64,000 nucleotides of DNA from the NCBI GenBank assembly GCA_963576565.1, contig OY755039.1, positions 81,405,955 through 81,469,954 of the forward strand. Reading direction: 5' to 3'. This document shows positions 23,923 through 35,244 of this stretch, piece by piece. This stretch comes from Aspidapion aeneum (taxonomy: Eukaryota > Arthropoda > Insecta > Coleoptera > Brentidae). Below the pieces are notes generated by a model, which saw only the letters and a list, made by a program, of their open reading frames with translations, was not told where the DNA came from and ran no database searches. A program made the translations under genes and the position numbers. Numbering within the stretch: the first letter of the stretch is position 1; each line of letters begins with the position of its first letter.

Positions 23923-24651
23923 AGCTCACACATATACTATACTATAGTAGTGTGAGCTATGGTGATCCTAATTTTTTCGAGAAAAAAAAAAGTTGCTCTG
24001 ATTTCAAAAATCTTTATATATCTTTGCGTTTCAGATGATTTTGAAACTTTTTTGTTGCGCCGTCTGTCTGTCTGTCTGTATGTCTGTCTGTCTGTCTGTC
24101 TGTAACGACCAACGCGCATAACTCAAAAACCGCTGGGCCGATTTTAATGAAATTTGGTACCTAGGCTGGGTCTTGCGTCGAGATGGTCCCATTTAAAAAT
24201 GAACAAAATCCACGGAACACAAACCAAATAAAAGGGTGGGGGTAGATTTCAAAAATTAGAGTTTATGTGAAAATATGGCGTGTGTGATATCAAACGAAAG
24301 GTAATTGAGTCTGGAGTTAAATAAAATACATTTTAATTTATTTTAAAAAAAGGGTGGGGGTATATTTCAAAAATTAGAGTTTAAGTAAAAATATGGCGTG
24401 TGTGATATCAAACGAAAGGTAATTGAGTCCGAAGTTTAACAAAATACATTTTAGTTTTGGTTTTTGTTAAGGGTGGGGGTAGATTTTAAAAATTTGAGTT
24501 TAAGTCAAACGTGGCTTGTGTGGTATCAAACAAAAGGTAATTTAGTCTGGAGTTGAATAAAATATATTTCAGTTTTTAGTTATATTAGCTCACACGTACA
24601 CAATAACTATAGTACCTAGTGTGAGCTTAGGGGCCCATATATTGGCAGAGT
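23923..24651 (+). mobile_element. Repeat bounded by AGCTCACAC hairpins, copy 2 (full)
   Basis: The end hairpins are as in copy 1. Inside are a (GTCT)n tract (24,061-24,103), the sequence CCGATTTTAATGAAATTTGG, and three ~118-bp units carrying GGTGGGGGTA, GATATCAAACGAAAGGTAATT and TCTGGAGTTAAATAAAATA. It has no coding capacity. The class is unclear, since the ends do not match a superfamily I can name. Confidence 0.75.
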
Positions 24652-24810
24652 TTTTTTTAATGCAGTCAAATTTTTTACTATAATTCAAATGTATGGTTTG
24701 TTAAAAGCCATATGCTGAATCTAATAAAAATAAATAAACAAATATAAATACACAAAAAGTTGAAGGAGTGTGAAACTAATAAATTAACGTTTATGTTATG
24801 CTTTTCTTAA

Positions 24811-25394
24811 GGCCTCTTTTATGCACGCGTTTTTTGTCGCTAGTCGCGGAGCGACAAGAAACGCAGCGTTATTTTATGAAACAATATCCAAGCGTTTCTT
24901 GTCGCGTGTCGCTTTCAAATTTGATCAGTTTTAACTGTTGCAAGTGGACCACACAACGGCAGTGATTAAAAATGGATCCGTGTCTTTTTATGTATATATT
25001 TGATATGTCACAAATTTCATTAACAAAAGACGGCATATACGTTTTCTGTTTTTCTTTTTCAGTTTTTTGACTAAATTCGAGAAAAATTATTTCGCTAATT
25101 TTCTTCCACGCATCTCTTTTCAACTGCCTGTTTTTGTAATCTTCTAATTCTAATTCTAATTCTTCGCGCTGCACAAAAGCACCAATTGAAATCAATGTAC
25201 TTTTGAAACGCCTGTCGGGACGCATTTTGTAATTCTATGCGACAGGATTTCAGTACGCCGCGACACAGGCGGAGAGCGGCTGATTGACGTCGATGCATAA
25301 AAGCGCACATTTAACAACGTGCTTTTAGAAAACATCGCGTTTTTTGTCGCCCCGCGACAAGCGACAAAAAACGCGTGAATAAAAGAGAGAGGCC
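24811..25394. mobile_element. Inverted-repeat DNA element with GGCCTCT termini
   Basis: The left end GGCCTCTTTTATGCACGCG and the right end (inverse) GGCCTCTCTCTTTTATTCACGCG pair. Both continue into TTTTTTGTCGC...GCGACAAAAAA. The target duplication is not clear. Inside, on the minus strand near 25,095-25,160, DYKNRQLKRDAWKKIS resembles part of a MADF domain, which is often encoded by PIF/Harbinger elements or host regulators. A PIF/Harbinger relative is therefore a weak suggestion. Confidence 0.55.
24869..25225 (-). pseudogene. Possible MADF-domain fragment
   Basis: An ATG-started frame of 118 codons lies within the inverted-repeat element. Residues about 20-46 (EELELELEDYKNRQLKRDAWKKIS) look like the conserved helix of a MADF/MYB-like DNA-binding domain. 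The rest does not continue the domain, so it is at best a truncated relic. The assignment is tentative. Confidence 0.3.
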
Positions 25395-25743
25395 TCTTTA
25401 ATATGCAATTAAAAAATTAACAATCAAAAAACAAAATTAACTTCTTTCTTTAGATGTAAGAGTTATTATTATTAGAATATATACAAAAACGACCATTTAA
25501 CGAAATTTGACCGCTTATTTATTAAAAACTAAACATAGAAAAACTTAACTTTAGTTACGTTTTTTTTAGTTACATAGCCTACTATAACATACCAAAATTA
25601 TAGCGAATTCCATCGAGACAAAAATTTCCCTTAAGGCCTGTGTAAACGGGTGCGGTGTTCTTTGTGGTCTTAGATGTTACAGTTTCCAAACAGGCGCGCA
25701 ATTTGAACCTGTGTTTTACAAAAACGGCATTATTGTCAATGTC
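25395..25743. other. AT-rich stretch without recognised gene
   Basis: Nothing recognised between two transposons. Confidence 0.4.
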
Positions 25744-26138
25744 CAGTGGCGGCGCGTGGTAAAAAGCTTTGGGGGTGTACACCAAAAAAAAAATAAAAAA
25801 TTGCGGCGCAGGCATAAATTTTTTTTGAGTGCCACGCTAACTTTTTGGGCCATCGAGTGGGTTCGGTTCGGTTCGGTTTGGTTCGGTTTGGTTCGGTTTT
25901 AAATTAGATATTTAGTTAGATATTAAATTACCGTAAAGAATTAGATTCGAGGTTGGTTTGAACACGAATACACACACATACATACCGGGTATTAATTTCT
26001 AGATAATATTCCAGTCTTTAGTGAATTCCTTTTGGGGTAATTATTAATTAAATTGAGAAATGATCAAAGTTTAATATTTTTTTAAGCATAATTTGGGAGT
26101 GCACGTGCACAAGTGCACTTATGGCGAAACCGCCACTG
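25744..26138. mobile_element. hAT-like non-autonomous element (family copy 2)
   Basis: The ends CAGTGGCGGCGCG and CGCCACTG are inverted. The flanking 8-mers TCAATGTC and TCATTGTC differ at one base. Both terminal ~120-bp regions match the copy at 21,931-22,747. A short GGTTC-rich simple repeat lies near 25,861-25,900. Confidence 0.75.
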
Positions 26139-26303
26139 TCATTGTCACATTTTTCATGCGTGAAAGTAACGGGTACAGACACCAGTTTGTCCTTACCCTT
26201 ATGTACGCCCTCACGTTCGAGAATTTCTGCATAGGAAAAAGTTGAGCGTTTCGGCAAAAGCTATTTACCAAAATTCAGCCTGTTACTAATCCCTTAAAAA
26301 AAA

Positions 26304-26993
26304 CTCTGCCAATATATGGGCCCCTAAGCTCACACTAGGTACTATAGTTATAGTGTACGTGTGAGCTAATATAACTAAAAACTGAAATATATTTTATTCA
26401 ACTCCAGACTAAATTACCTTTTGTTTGATACCACACAAGCCATGTTTTGACTTAAACTCAAATTTTTAAAATCTACCCACACCCTTAACAAAAACAAAAA
26501 CTAAAATGTATTTTGTTAAACTTCGGACTCAATTACCTTTCGTTTGATATCACACACGCTATATTTTCATAAAAACTCTAATTTTTGAAATATACCCCCA
26601 CCCTTTTTTTAAAATAAATTAAAATGTATTTTATTTAACTCCAGACTCAATTACCTTTCGTTTGATATCACACACGTCCTTTTATTTGGTTTGTGTTTGG
26701 TGGATTTTGTTCATTTTTAAATGGGACCATCTCGACGCAAGACCCAGCCTAGGTACCAAATTTCATTAAAATCGGCCAAGCGGTTTTTGAGTTATGCGCG
26801 TTGGTCGTTTCAGACAGACAGACAGACAGACATACAGACAGACAGACAGACAGACGGCGCAACAAAAAAGTTTCAAAATCATCTGAAACGCAAAGATATA
26901 TAAAAATTTTTGAAAACAGAGCAACTTTTTTTTTCTCGAAAAAATTAGGATCACCATAGCTCACACTACTATAGTATAGTATATGTGTGAGCT
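26304..26993 (-). mobile_element. Repeat bounded by AGCTCACAC hairpins, copy 3 (inverted)
   Basis: This is the reverse complement of the copy at 23,923-24,651. It includes both end hairpins, three ~118-bp internal units and a (CAGA)n tract (about 26,813-26,855). Together with copy 2 it forms an interrupted inverted pair around 25.5 kb. Confidence 0.75.
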
Positions 26994-28313
26994 AATAAAC
27001 CGCTGTACCCTGGACTCTTAATATGAAGGACCAAATTAAGAATAAGTTCAAACTGTTTTGACCTTTCTTTTTCTAAATCTTCACTTCACAGAAGGCATTC
27101 GAGGTTTATTAAAATCTTCCCGGTCTCCTTTTGCAAAAGTTAGGCAATTATCGACTCGAAGCGAGGTTTTTTGTTTTCGAAAATTTTCAACTTTCTACGC
27201 TTGGAGCAGTTTGAAAGATTAATGAATTGAATAAGTAAGCCGCGTATTTCGTGGTTTGAGAATTCTTTTTATTTTTTCTAAATCAAAATTATTTAATAAA
27301 CTATTGTTCGCCATTCAGAATTTTCGTTTTCAGCTTTTGTTCTGATATGTTAACGCCCGTGTCAATTTAAGTAGCGCTTATAAAGATTTACACTTTTATA
27401 TACAAATCTATCACCTCTGACAATACATCTATCAAGAAACGCGACAAATGCAATCGTTGCTATCTATCGGCAACTGAACTTACCGCACTGTATTGTGTTA
27501 CTTACCAGTCTTACCACAAGCAAATGAGTGTAGTACTTTACCGCGCGCTTGTAGATAAAAGCTTTCATTGGGCGTCAACCACGTTTTTCATCAGTGCCAT
27601 TAAGAATTCTATCGAACGAAATTATAAAAAAATAAGTGCAATGATTTTTATAGTCATTTATTAACACCTATAAACGCTAAAATTGCAACTGTAAAAGCAA
27701 TATTGCTGCGAAATTTATTTCAGTGATGGGTCAGCACTCAACCTCGTCATAGGTGTTTTCTTATAAAGTAAGAGAACTGCACGTCTATTTATTTTTTAAT
27801 TAAATATCTTTGTAAAGTAAACATTTGAAAAGGAAACTCATCTCAAGACAAACTAATTTTTCGTAGTTTCTTTTGTTTTCCCGGAAAAACAGGGGTGACG
27901 TAGTTTTAGACAAGAAATGTTACTTTGGGGGCGATTCTTCACAATTTGAAAAAATCTGACACAATTTGACATGCCAGATTTTAACCTTAAATCTTGACAA
28001 CATTGCATCAATTTTCTAAGGATAAATACGATACAATGCAATGTAGAATTCAAATAAGGCATTGGCATAATTTTAATCTGATTTAAGACAAAACAACTTA
28101 CGGCGACATGCGTGAATCTCATTAATTTGCTTGAAAAATAATAATCTATTAAAATTATAAACACTATTCGCCCTATTATGATAATTGATAATCCGTCCAC
28201 CTGCGAAACAAGGCCACCAATAATAACAATAAAATTTTTTTAAAAATATAGATTTTTAAAATGTAAAACCAAGACAAGAAAAAACTTATTTTTGACGAAA
28301 TATGCAGAGAACA
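26994..28313. other. Intergenic stretch without recognised gene
   Basis: No gene, RNA or clear repeat. A 115-codon frame on the minus strand (27,853-28,200) has no recognisable domain and is probably chance. Confidence 0.4.
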
Positions 28314-28316
28314 TTA

Positions 28317-28457
28317 GGGGCCGGTTTCTCAATAGAGGATTACCCCTGACCCGTGGATTATCTTTAATAGCTGTATTTTTTTGGCATTTGGTAAATATGT
28401 CAGCCAACTCTTTTTTTAACACGGGTCAGGGCTAACCCTCTATTGAGAAACCGGCCC
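28317..28457. mobile_element. PIF/Harbinger-type MITE with TTA duplication
   Basis: The ends GGGGCCGGTTTCTCAATAG and CTATTGAGAAACCGGCCC are inverted. TTA flanks both sides (28,314-28,316 and 28,458-28,460). The 141-bp size, terminal inverted repeat and TTA flanks fit a Tourist/Harbinger MITE. Confidence 0.85.
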
Positions 28458-28615
28458 TTAGAGACTCAACAAACAAGATATATTGAAGCTACCTAGGTAC
28501 TATACTGTTACAAAGATACGAACCCTTCAACATCTTCAAAACGATTGTTTGCACATTTTATTCAAAACAAACCAACTAACATTTTTAAATTTAACTAATT
28601 TTGTTGGACACTAAA

Positions 28616-28733
28616 CCCTAGATGCACCGTAAACACATTTCTTGGATTAGTCACTTAATCGCGATTAAGTCCTTGTTGCTCACATAAAACAACAATGATG
28701 GATTAGCTATGCCTTCTTACGGTACATCTAGGG
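28616..28733. mobile_element. Short MITE, CCCTAGATG termini
   Basis: CCCTAGATGCACCGTAA is the inverse of TTACGGTACATCTAGGG with one mismatch. The length is about 118 bp. An internal ACTTAATCGCGATTAAGT palindrome marks the centre. The target duplication is not resolved. Confidence 0.7.
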
Positions 28734-30060
28734 GTAAGCCTTTTGCGCAAAAAAACTATAGTATATAATTTACAACAAAAATATTGATTTAAATCATATA
28801 TCTCTCAGTGCAGATTGTGGGTAATACTTCATTGGCGTCCGTAAACTAAGAACTTTTTTAAAAATCACTACAAATATTTTTTGTTTTTTACAATTTTTTG
28901 AAATGTATTTAATAATTTATTAGGAAAATTAACTTTGTGTTCCAACAATTGATAATCAAATTGAGACAATTTCACTCTCAATGAGCCAGTGGCATCCATC
29001 AATGTGGGCGATTTACAGAAATCCTCGAAAAATCTATTGATTTTTTACATTTTCATTGAATTTTCAACAAAAAAGTTCTTTCAATCAATCTTTTTAATTT
29101 TGAAATTTTGCAATTGTCATAAAAACTAAGTGCTGCAAGAAAACACTGATATTACACTTTATTAGGAAGACCAAATTTCTTTTTTAGCAATGTATCATTT
29201 ATAATTATTTCTAACGGTGTATAAATTTTAATTATACTACGTGATAGACAATAAAATTTTCTTTTAAATGATTAGACCGAAGGTCGTCATAGGTTATACC
29301 TTCCCCCTATATGGGATTTCCTGACAGATAGATATATTTTTGTTGCTATTGGAATGTAGTTTAATGTTTTACTTGTTTACCACATTGTCAACTACAGCCT
29401 ACATCTAGGGTGGAGAGGGGGACAAAAGTGGTCAAAGTAAGAAACTCATAACGAATAAAGCTTATAGAAAATTACATTTTCTTTCATAAAAATAGATCGA
29501 TGATCTTCCGCGTGGTCTTCTAAAGAAAAACCGATTTTTGTGAAAGTTACATTTTTGGAAAGAAAGCGTTATCTTCTATAAGTTTTATTCTTTGGCCACT
29601 TTTTCCTGGGTGGTCTTCCGCCCCTCTAGGTATAACGACGAACATAACTGGAGACAATTTGTAAAAATCGCCAAAAATCAGTATTATTTATAATACATAC
29701 TGCCGTTCCTAAGAAGAAAATTTTATTTTCTAAATAGTGGCAGACATTATTTTTGCCTAGAGAACTTCATTTTCAAAAAAAATATTCTGCCGTCGCTAAA
29801 AAGATTGTCGCATGTAGAAATTCTATGTTTTGAGAAAATCAGGTTATATATAATTTTGAAATAAAAAGCAAAAAATTAAAACCTTCACTTTTATTTTAAA
29901 ATTATAAGAAAATAAAAAAGTATAAAACTAAACCCGTTTTTCTCAAGACGTAAAATTGCTACTAATTTTCTTAAAAATTAATTATTCTTGTACTCTTTTC
30001 GAAAATAAAATTTTCTTTTAAATAATGCACAGATTAATTATGTAAAGATAATTGATGATT
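28734..30060. other. AT-rich stretch with one imperfect foldback
   Basis: There is no gene. At about 29,408-29,635 an imperfect inverted repeat (CTAGGGTGG...AAAAGTGG against CCACTTTTTCCTGGGTGG...CTCTAG) suggests a decayed MITE of about 230 bp. Confidence 0.4.
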
Positions 30061-30420
30061 CATATGTGAGTGGGTCTTGCAGCTCTTCCACTGCGACCAC
30101 CAGTGCAGCTGCGGCTCGTGCCGCAGGCGAGGTGAAGCGGTACATTACAAACATATTATTATACAGGTATTATCTCTGAAGAAAATTTATTGCGTCCTCG
30201 TCCTCAGTTGAAAGAGATCAGAAACATATTTATGGGCAAAAAGTTTTATTTATATTGCCGTTTTTCTCCTTCAACTGTCGTACCATGCTCCAATAGTTCT
30301 AGGACGCAAAGAGTTTTAAAGAGAATAACGTTTGTACCGGTGTTTATAATGTGGCGCTTCACCTCGCCTGCGACACGAGCCGCCGCTGCACCAGTGTATC
30401 TATTCTGGCTTGATGCTAAT
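30061..30420. repeat. Imperfect inverted repeat, GC-rich arms
   Basis: CACCAGTGCAGCTGCGGCTC...CGCAGGCGAGGTGAAGCG (about 30,098-30,140) is inverted at 30,355-30,397 (CGCTTCACCTCGCCTGCG...GCCGCTGCACCAGTG). This is probably a MITE with an AT-rich loop. Confidence 0.6.
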
Positions 30421-30698
30421 AGGGACCTATTGCAATAAAGCCAGGCACAAATTGTGCCGGGCACTATATTGACAGTTTCGCATTAAAAACTGACAGTTGA
30501 TCTTTCAAAATTGACATACCAAAGTCGAATTTAGAAATCCAGTCGTTTATTTTCCATTAATAGTGGCGTCACTAATAATTCCGGCTCTTATAATACACAA
30601 TGACCTAATTTTGAAAGAAGACAACTGTTCTTATAATGCGAAAGTGTCAATATAGTGCCCGGCACAATTTGTGCCTGGCACTATTGCAATAGGTCCCT
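30421..30698. mobile_element. MITE with AGGGACCTATTGCAATA termini
   Basis: The termini AGGGACCTATTGCAATA and TATTGCAATAGGTCCCT are perfectly inverted. Arms continue with GGCACAAATTGTGCCGGGCACTATATTGACA-type sequence. The element is flanked by AAT on both sides, a possible 3-bp duplication. Confidence 0.75.
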
Positions 30699-31518
30699 AA
30701 TGTTTCATATAGATAAAGATAATTAGTTACATCGAAACTTATAATTATTTTTTACGATTTTTGTAAATAATCTTCATTTATACATGCCACTGTACCATTT
30801 ATTGTAAATTAAACCCTTTAGTTTTACATCATTGAAAAGAAAATTTTATGCTATTAATAAATGCTATATTTTTTTTCCTATAAGGCGTTTTAACGAAAGT
30901 TTTAAAAAAAATTCATAAAAAGTTTTATTTATAAGAAAATTAATCATGCCTGTAAAAATTTTAGACGCCTTGGTAATTCCTATCTGTTCCGTCTCTGCTG
31001 GCGCCACCCAGCGGCAACCGTCTAAACTAAGCGAATAAAAAATTGACCGAAGGAATTAACGCCACCCCGCGACGTGGCCTTGTACGCAGAATGAGCGAAT
31101 TGAATTATATGTTATTGATATATAGAGATCTTTGCTTTGGATTACATCAGATTACATACACTATATACTTTATGTACACCTCCTTTGTTAATAATATAAT
31201 AATATAATATAAAAACAAACTTAAAATTAACTAATTCATCCTAAAATCTTACGAGTTGGCTAACAACGCGTATCGATGGTGTTGTATAAGAATCATTATT
31301 CGGTAAGTTATTATCGCACAATATTTTCATTTTCGCGATTATTTACGGACCTACGATTTAAGTCAATTTTTTGTGCACTTTGAGCAACTTAACTTTTGAT
31401 TTTCATGCTTATTTTGCACTGGTGGCAGCTTATGTGTAAGTTCTAGAGATGAGCGATATCGTGATTTTCCAATCACACTAATATTTGTTACTGTGATTTT
31501 TTAATATCAGCGATTTTA
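30699..31518. other. AT-rich stretch without recognised gene
   Basis: No gene or clear repeat seen. Confidence 0.4.
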
Positions 31519-32480
31519 TCAAAATGGCGGATCCAAAATGGCGGACTTTCTTATTTATGAACCGATGTGTATCAAATATAGAAATTGGCGGTGTTTCAAA
31601 AAGCTGATTATAATTTTTGACCTAAACTTATAAAAAATTCAAAATGGCGGATTTTCTTATTTACTAACCGATTTGTCTCAAACCTCAAATATTACATTGC
31701 TTGAGGTCATTTAACAACATTTTTTACTCAAACTTAAAAAAATCAAAATGGCCGATCCAAAATGGTGAACTTTTATGAATGAATTTATGAATCGATGTGT
31801 ATCAATTATCGAAATTCGCCATTTTGAATTATTTATAAGTTTAAGTCAAAATCATAATCAGCGACTTAAAACACCAATTTCCATATTTGATACATATCGG
31901 TTCATAAGTAAGTTTAAGTAAAAAATTTTGTTAAATGACCTCAAGCAATGTAATATTTCAAGTTTGAGACAAATCAAGAAAACCCATCATTTTGGATTCG
32001 GCATTTTGATTTTTGTAAGTTTGAATAAATAATTGTATTAAATGACCTTAAGCAATGTAATATTTGAAGTTTGAGACAAATTGGTTGGTAAATAAGAAAA
32101 TCCGCTATTTTGGATTCGTCATTTTGATTTTTTTTAAAGTTTAGGTCAAAAATTATAATCAGCTACTTGAAACACCGCCAATTTCTATATTTGATACACA
32201 TCGGTTCATATATAAGAAAGTACGCCATTTTGGATCGGCCATTCTGATTTTTTTAAGTTTGAGTAAAAATATGTGGTAAATGACCTCAAGCAATGTAATA
32301 TTTGAAGTTTCAAACAAATCGGTCAGTAAATAAGAAAATCCGCCATTTTGGATTCGCCATTTTGAATTTTTTAAATTTGAGGATAAAACTGTTTTAAGTG
32401 ATCTCAGGCACTGCAAACTTTTAAGTTTGAGACAAATCGGTTTAAAAATAAAGAAATCCGCCATTTTGGATCCGCCATTG
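31519..32480. repeat. Degenerate repeats in both orientations
   Basis: Units contain AAAATGGCGGATCCAAAATGG, TTATGAACCGATGTGTATCA and ATTACATTGCTTGAGGTCAT. The first ~300 bp are in one direction and the rest (from about 31,820) reversed, so the region folds back on itself. The apparent 101-codon minus-strand frame (32,159-32,464) is a product of the repeat. Confidence 0.65.
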
Positions 32481-33360
32481 TTGTAATAAAAAACTTAAAT
32501 TAAAGTGTTCCCAGCAAACATTGACCTGCTGGTACTTGACTTTAACTGCTGGCATCGGCAACGATGTGCATTATTTTTATTATTTTTGTATTGTGTAATT
32601 TGCATATTATTTAAATGTGCAAAAAATGCAACATGTTAGTACTTTATTTTTAGTACAACGAAAAGTAATAGTTTATTTATGAAAAGTATATATTTTAGCA
32701 GTTGCTTTTAGAGCACTTTATTTTAGTACAAAAAAACTAAATATTTTACGGTGAAAATAAAATACTTACAAAAAATATTTTAATAATATTTTGAAGAAGG
32801 TACTCTTAAAGTACATTTAATTTTTTAATAAAAGCTTAAAAGTTTTGCTGCAAAATTAATATAACAGTGAAAAAACATTTCAAAAGCATTTTTAAATGGT
32901 TGCTTTTAAAGCACTTTATTTTAGTACAAAAAAACTAAATATTTTACTGTGAAAATAAAGTATTTACAAAAAAAACGTGTTTGCTGGCCTGGCCGCTAGA
33001 TGGCAAACACTAGTCAACATTTTACAGGTACACTGAAGAATGTCAAGCTTAAGAATGCCGGCCGTTGTTCCAAATCAATACAAATTAAGTACTTCCTACT
33101 TAGTACTTTGCCGTTATGGCGTGCAGCGAAAGCCAGTACTTAAAAAGTACTTTTTTTGTAATCCATGTTTGCTAGGTTACCAGGTTACCAAACACTACAC
33201 CTACCAAATTTCAGCACTCGACTTAATGGATTTAACTTTACTTAACAAAACCAAATTTCAAGAAAATTGCGTAAAGGATTTTTTAAAGATATTTTTGTAT
33301 AAATAATATATCTATTTTGTTCTTCATCTGCACATTTTATCGAAAAAAGTTTTTTTAGTC
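32481..33360. repeat. AT-rich stretch with ~201-bp direct repeat
   Basis: GAGCACTTTATTTTAGTAC with the following 45 bases at about 32,709 recurs at about 32,910. The rest, including 33,000-33,300, shows no recognised gene. Confidence 0.5.
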
Positions 33361-33452
33361 CAGCGCTGAGTTGGCCCGGCGCCCAGTTGGCGCCGCCGAG
33401 TTGGCTCGACGCCCAGTTGGCGTCGTCGAGTTGGCCCGGCGCCCAGTTGTCC
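33361..33452. repeat. ~30-bp GC-rich minisatellite
   Basis: Three copies of a GAGTTGGCCCGGCGCCCAGTTGG-like unit stand head to tail. Confidence 0.75.
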
Positions 33453-33696
33453 TAGACCGCTTTTCGACAATGACAATATTATTCACCCAGTCTGTAGGTT
33501 CTTCAACTTAGAAATGATACGTCTGTACTCGTGTAGGGCTTCCTTTAGCCTCGATTTTAAAGCATCTGGGCCCGGCACATTTGTCAACTGTCAGTTACAG
33601 ATTCGAAGGCCAAATGCTGCCGCTGTTGCCAATTGATTGTTCCCAAGAGAAAGTAGCAGAGTTTGTTTATTAATTTTTAATTATGTTGGTAAAATT

Positions 33697-34172
33697 CAGT
33701 GGCGTATATAGAAAAAAGTTTCGGGGGCAGTGGCGGATCCAGGGGGGGCACTAGGGGCACTTGCCCCCCCGAGAATTTTTTGAATATACAAAAAATGAGT
33801 AAAAAGTAATGTTTTTGCTAATAAAAATTCAAAATTTTTACCTGCGGCGCGGCGCATGAAAGTGTCTATTGTTATTATCATCGAAATTACAACCACTGAC
33901 TAATTCAATAAAATGCTGCTTAAAAAAATATATTCCGTTTTTTACCAACAGAGAATGTCACCTAAAGTGCCCCCCCCCCTCCCGTGAAGCACCTCTGGAT
34001 CCGCCCTTGTTCGGGGGGGGGGGGGGGCAGAGACAGTTTCAGGGGGGGGGCCCGAGACTTCATGAGGCCTTATTTTATGCTATTTTATTATTGTATTCAT
34101 AAAATATATGAAAATATCTAAAAAAATCTTAGCTTTGGGGGGGCCCGCCCCCCCCCCTTATATACGCCACTG
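33697..34172. mobile_element. hAT-like MITE (outer), with a second MITE inside
   Basis: CAGTGGCGTATATAG and its inverse end CTTATATACGCCACTG are flanked by a perfect 8-bp duplication, GTAAAATT (33,689-33,696 and 34,173-34,180). Long G and C runs lie just inside the ends. It is interrupted by the element at 33,728-34,009. Confidence 0.85.
33728..34009. mobile_element. hAT-like MITE (inner, nested)
   Basis: CAGTGGCGGATCC pairs with GGATCCGCCCTTG. The flanking duplication TTCGGGGG (33,720-33,727 and 34,010-34,017) is perfect. The nested position shows it inserted after the outer element. Confidence 0.85.
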
Positions 34173-34180
34173 GTAAAATT

Positions 34181-35081
34181 TGATTACGAAAAACTGTTAC
34201 AACGTGACGTGCAAGGTCGTACCTAAGGGGGGATCAATCTCCCCCCGAAATTTTTAGGAATAAAAAATAATCAAACATTTAGTAGTGATAAGTAGTTGAG
34301 ATATGGATTATTCGCATTTCTTCCCCCGCCCCGAGGGTACTGACGCCCCATGGGTGGCCGAAGCGCCCTATGCTGTATTAAGTACCCCAGGGCTGCCAAC
34401 GGTAAATTGAGAGGGCGGCAAAGGAAACGAACGACATTATGACCTTTTTTTTGTGAGGGGCGTCCTTTTTAGCTGCCCCCCCCCCACCCCGCCCCTTCAG
34501 GCACGCTACGCCGCTGGTCCCCTACGACAGTCCAAGACTGTTCTTTAAGCATGTCCAGGGGAGGTTCTCAATTGTCAATTCTCAAGACATTTCCGGACCG
34601 GATAGTAGAACCTAATAAGATATTTAAAATTATTTTTTGTATCATGAAATAATACTTAATTTCCTTGTTTTTTAATGATTTTATACTGGGTTTATACAGA
34701 CAAAAATAAAAATTGGAATAAAAACATTTTGCTGTTTATTCAGCCAAAAAAAAATTAAAATTATTTTTTAATACTTTTTTTTGCAAAAAACAGTGTGAAA
34801 GTATTTTTGTATTAAATCACTGGCTTTTTATAGCCCTCGTAGTTTATCATAAAAAACAAATAAAAAATCGTCTAAAGATCATAAATATACAAAGTTATAA
34901 CAGTTCTATGTTAAAAACGGAATTATTAATAACCGAACATTATCAAAAACTTCATTCTGCAAAACAAGGCAAGAGCAAAATCGAAGTTCTGTATAGTCTT
35001 TTAAATTATCAAAACCGGACAAAATTAAAAAGGACAAAAACATAAAAAGGGCTCGGGCCTAGCTTTCGACGTTCACCTAAA
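34181..35081. other. Stretch with poly-G/C patches and left arm of a foldback
   Basis: About 34,205-34,520 contains G- and C-runs and a GCCGCTGG end that may be another decayed CAGTGGCG element. From about 34,909 to 35,055 the sequence is inverted at 35,507-35,645 (AAAACCGGACAAAATTAAAAAGG against CCTTTTTGATTTTGTCCGG), so a larger foldback surrounds the MITE at 35,090. Confidence 0.5.
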
Positions 35082-35089
35082 GAAGAGCG

Positions 35090-35236
35090 CAGTGGCGTAT
35101 ATAGAAAAACGTTTCGGGGTGGGCCCGAGGCAGTTTTGGGGGGGGGGGCGAGGCCCCATGAGGGCGTATTTTATATAAAATATCTAAAAAAATCTTAGCT
35201 TCGGGGGGGGGGGGGGGGCCCATATATACGCCAGTG
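35090..35236. mobile_element. hAT-like MITE, 147 bp
   Basis: It belongs to the same family as 33,697-34,172 (CAGTGGCGTATATAGAAAAA start, TATATACGCCAGTG end). The flanking duplication GAAGAGCG (35,082-35,089 and 35,237-35,244) is perfect. An internal G-run is about 16 bases long. Confidence 0.85.
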
Positions 35237-35244
35237 GAAGAGCG

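Noticed and set aside
23937..24119. Frames reading QTDRQTDRQ and, inverted, CLSVCLSVCLS near 24.0 and 26.8 kb.
   Set aside because: They are translations of (GTCT)n and (CAGA)n microsatellites inside a repeat element.
27853..28200. A 115-codon minus-strand frame.
   Set aside because: No domain, no splice context and no neighbouring gene evidence; compatible with chance in a stop-poor patch.
32159..32464. A 101-codon minus-strand frame with internal similarity.
   Set aside because: The internal repeats match the degenerate DNA repeats, which explain the frame.
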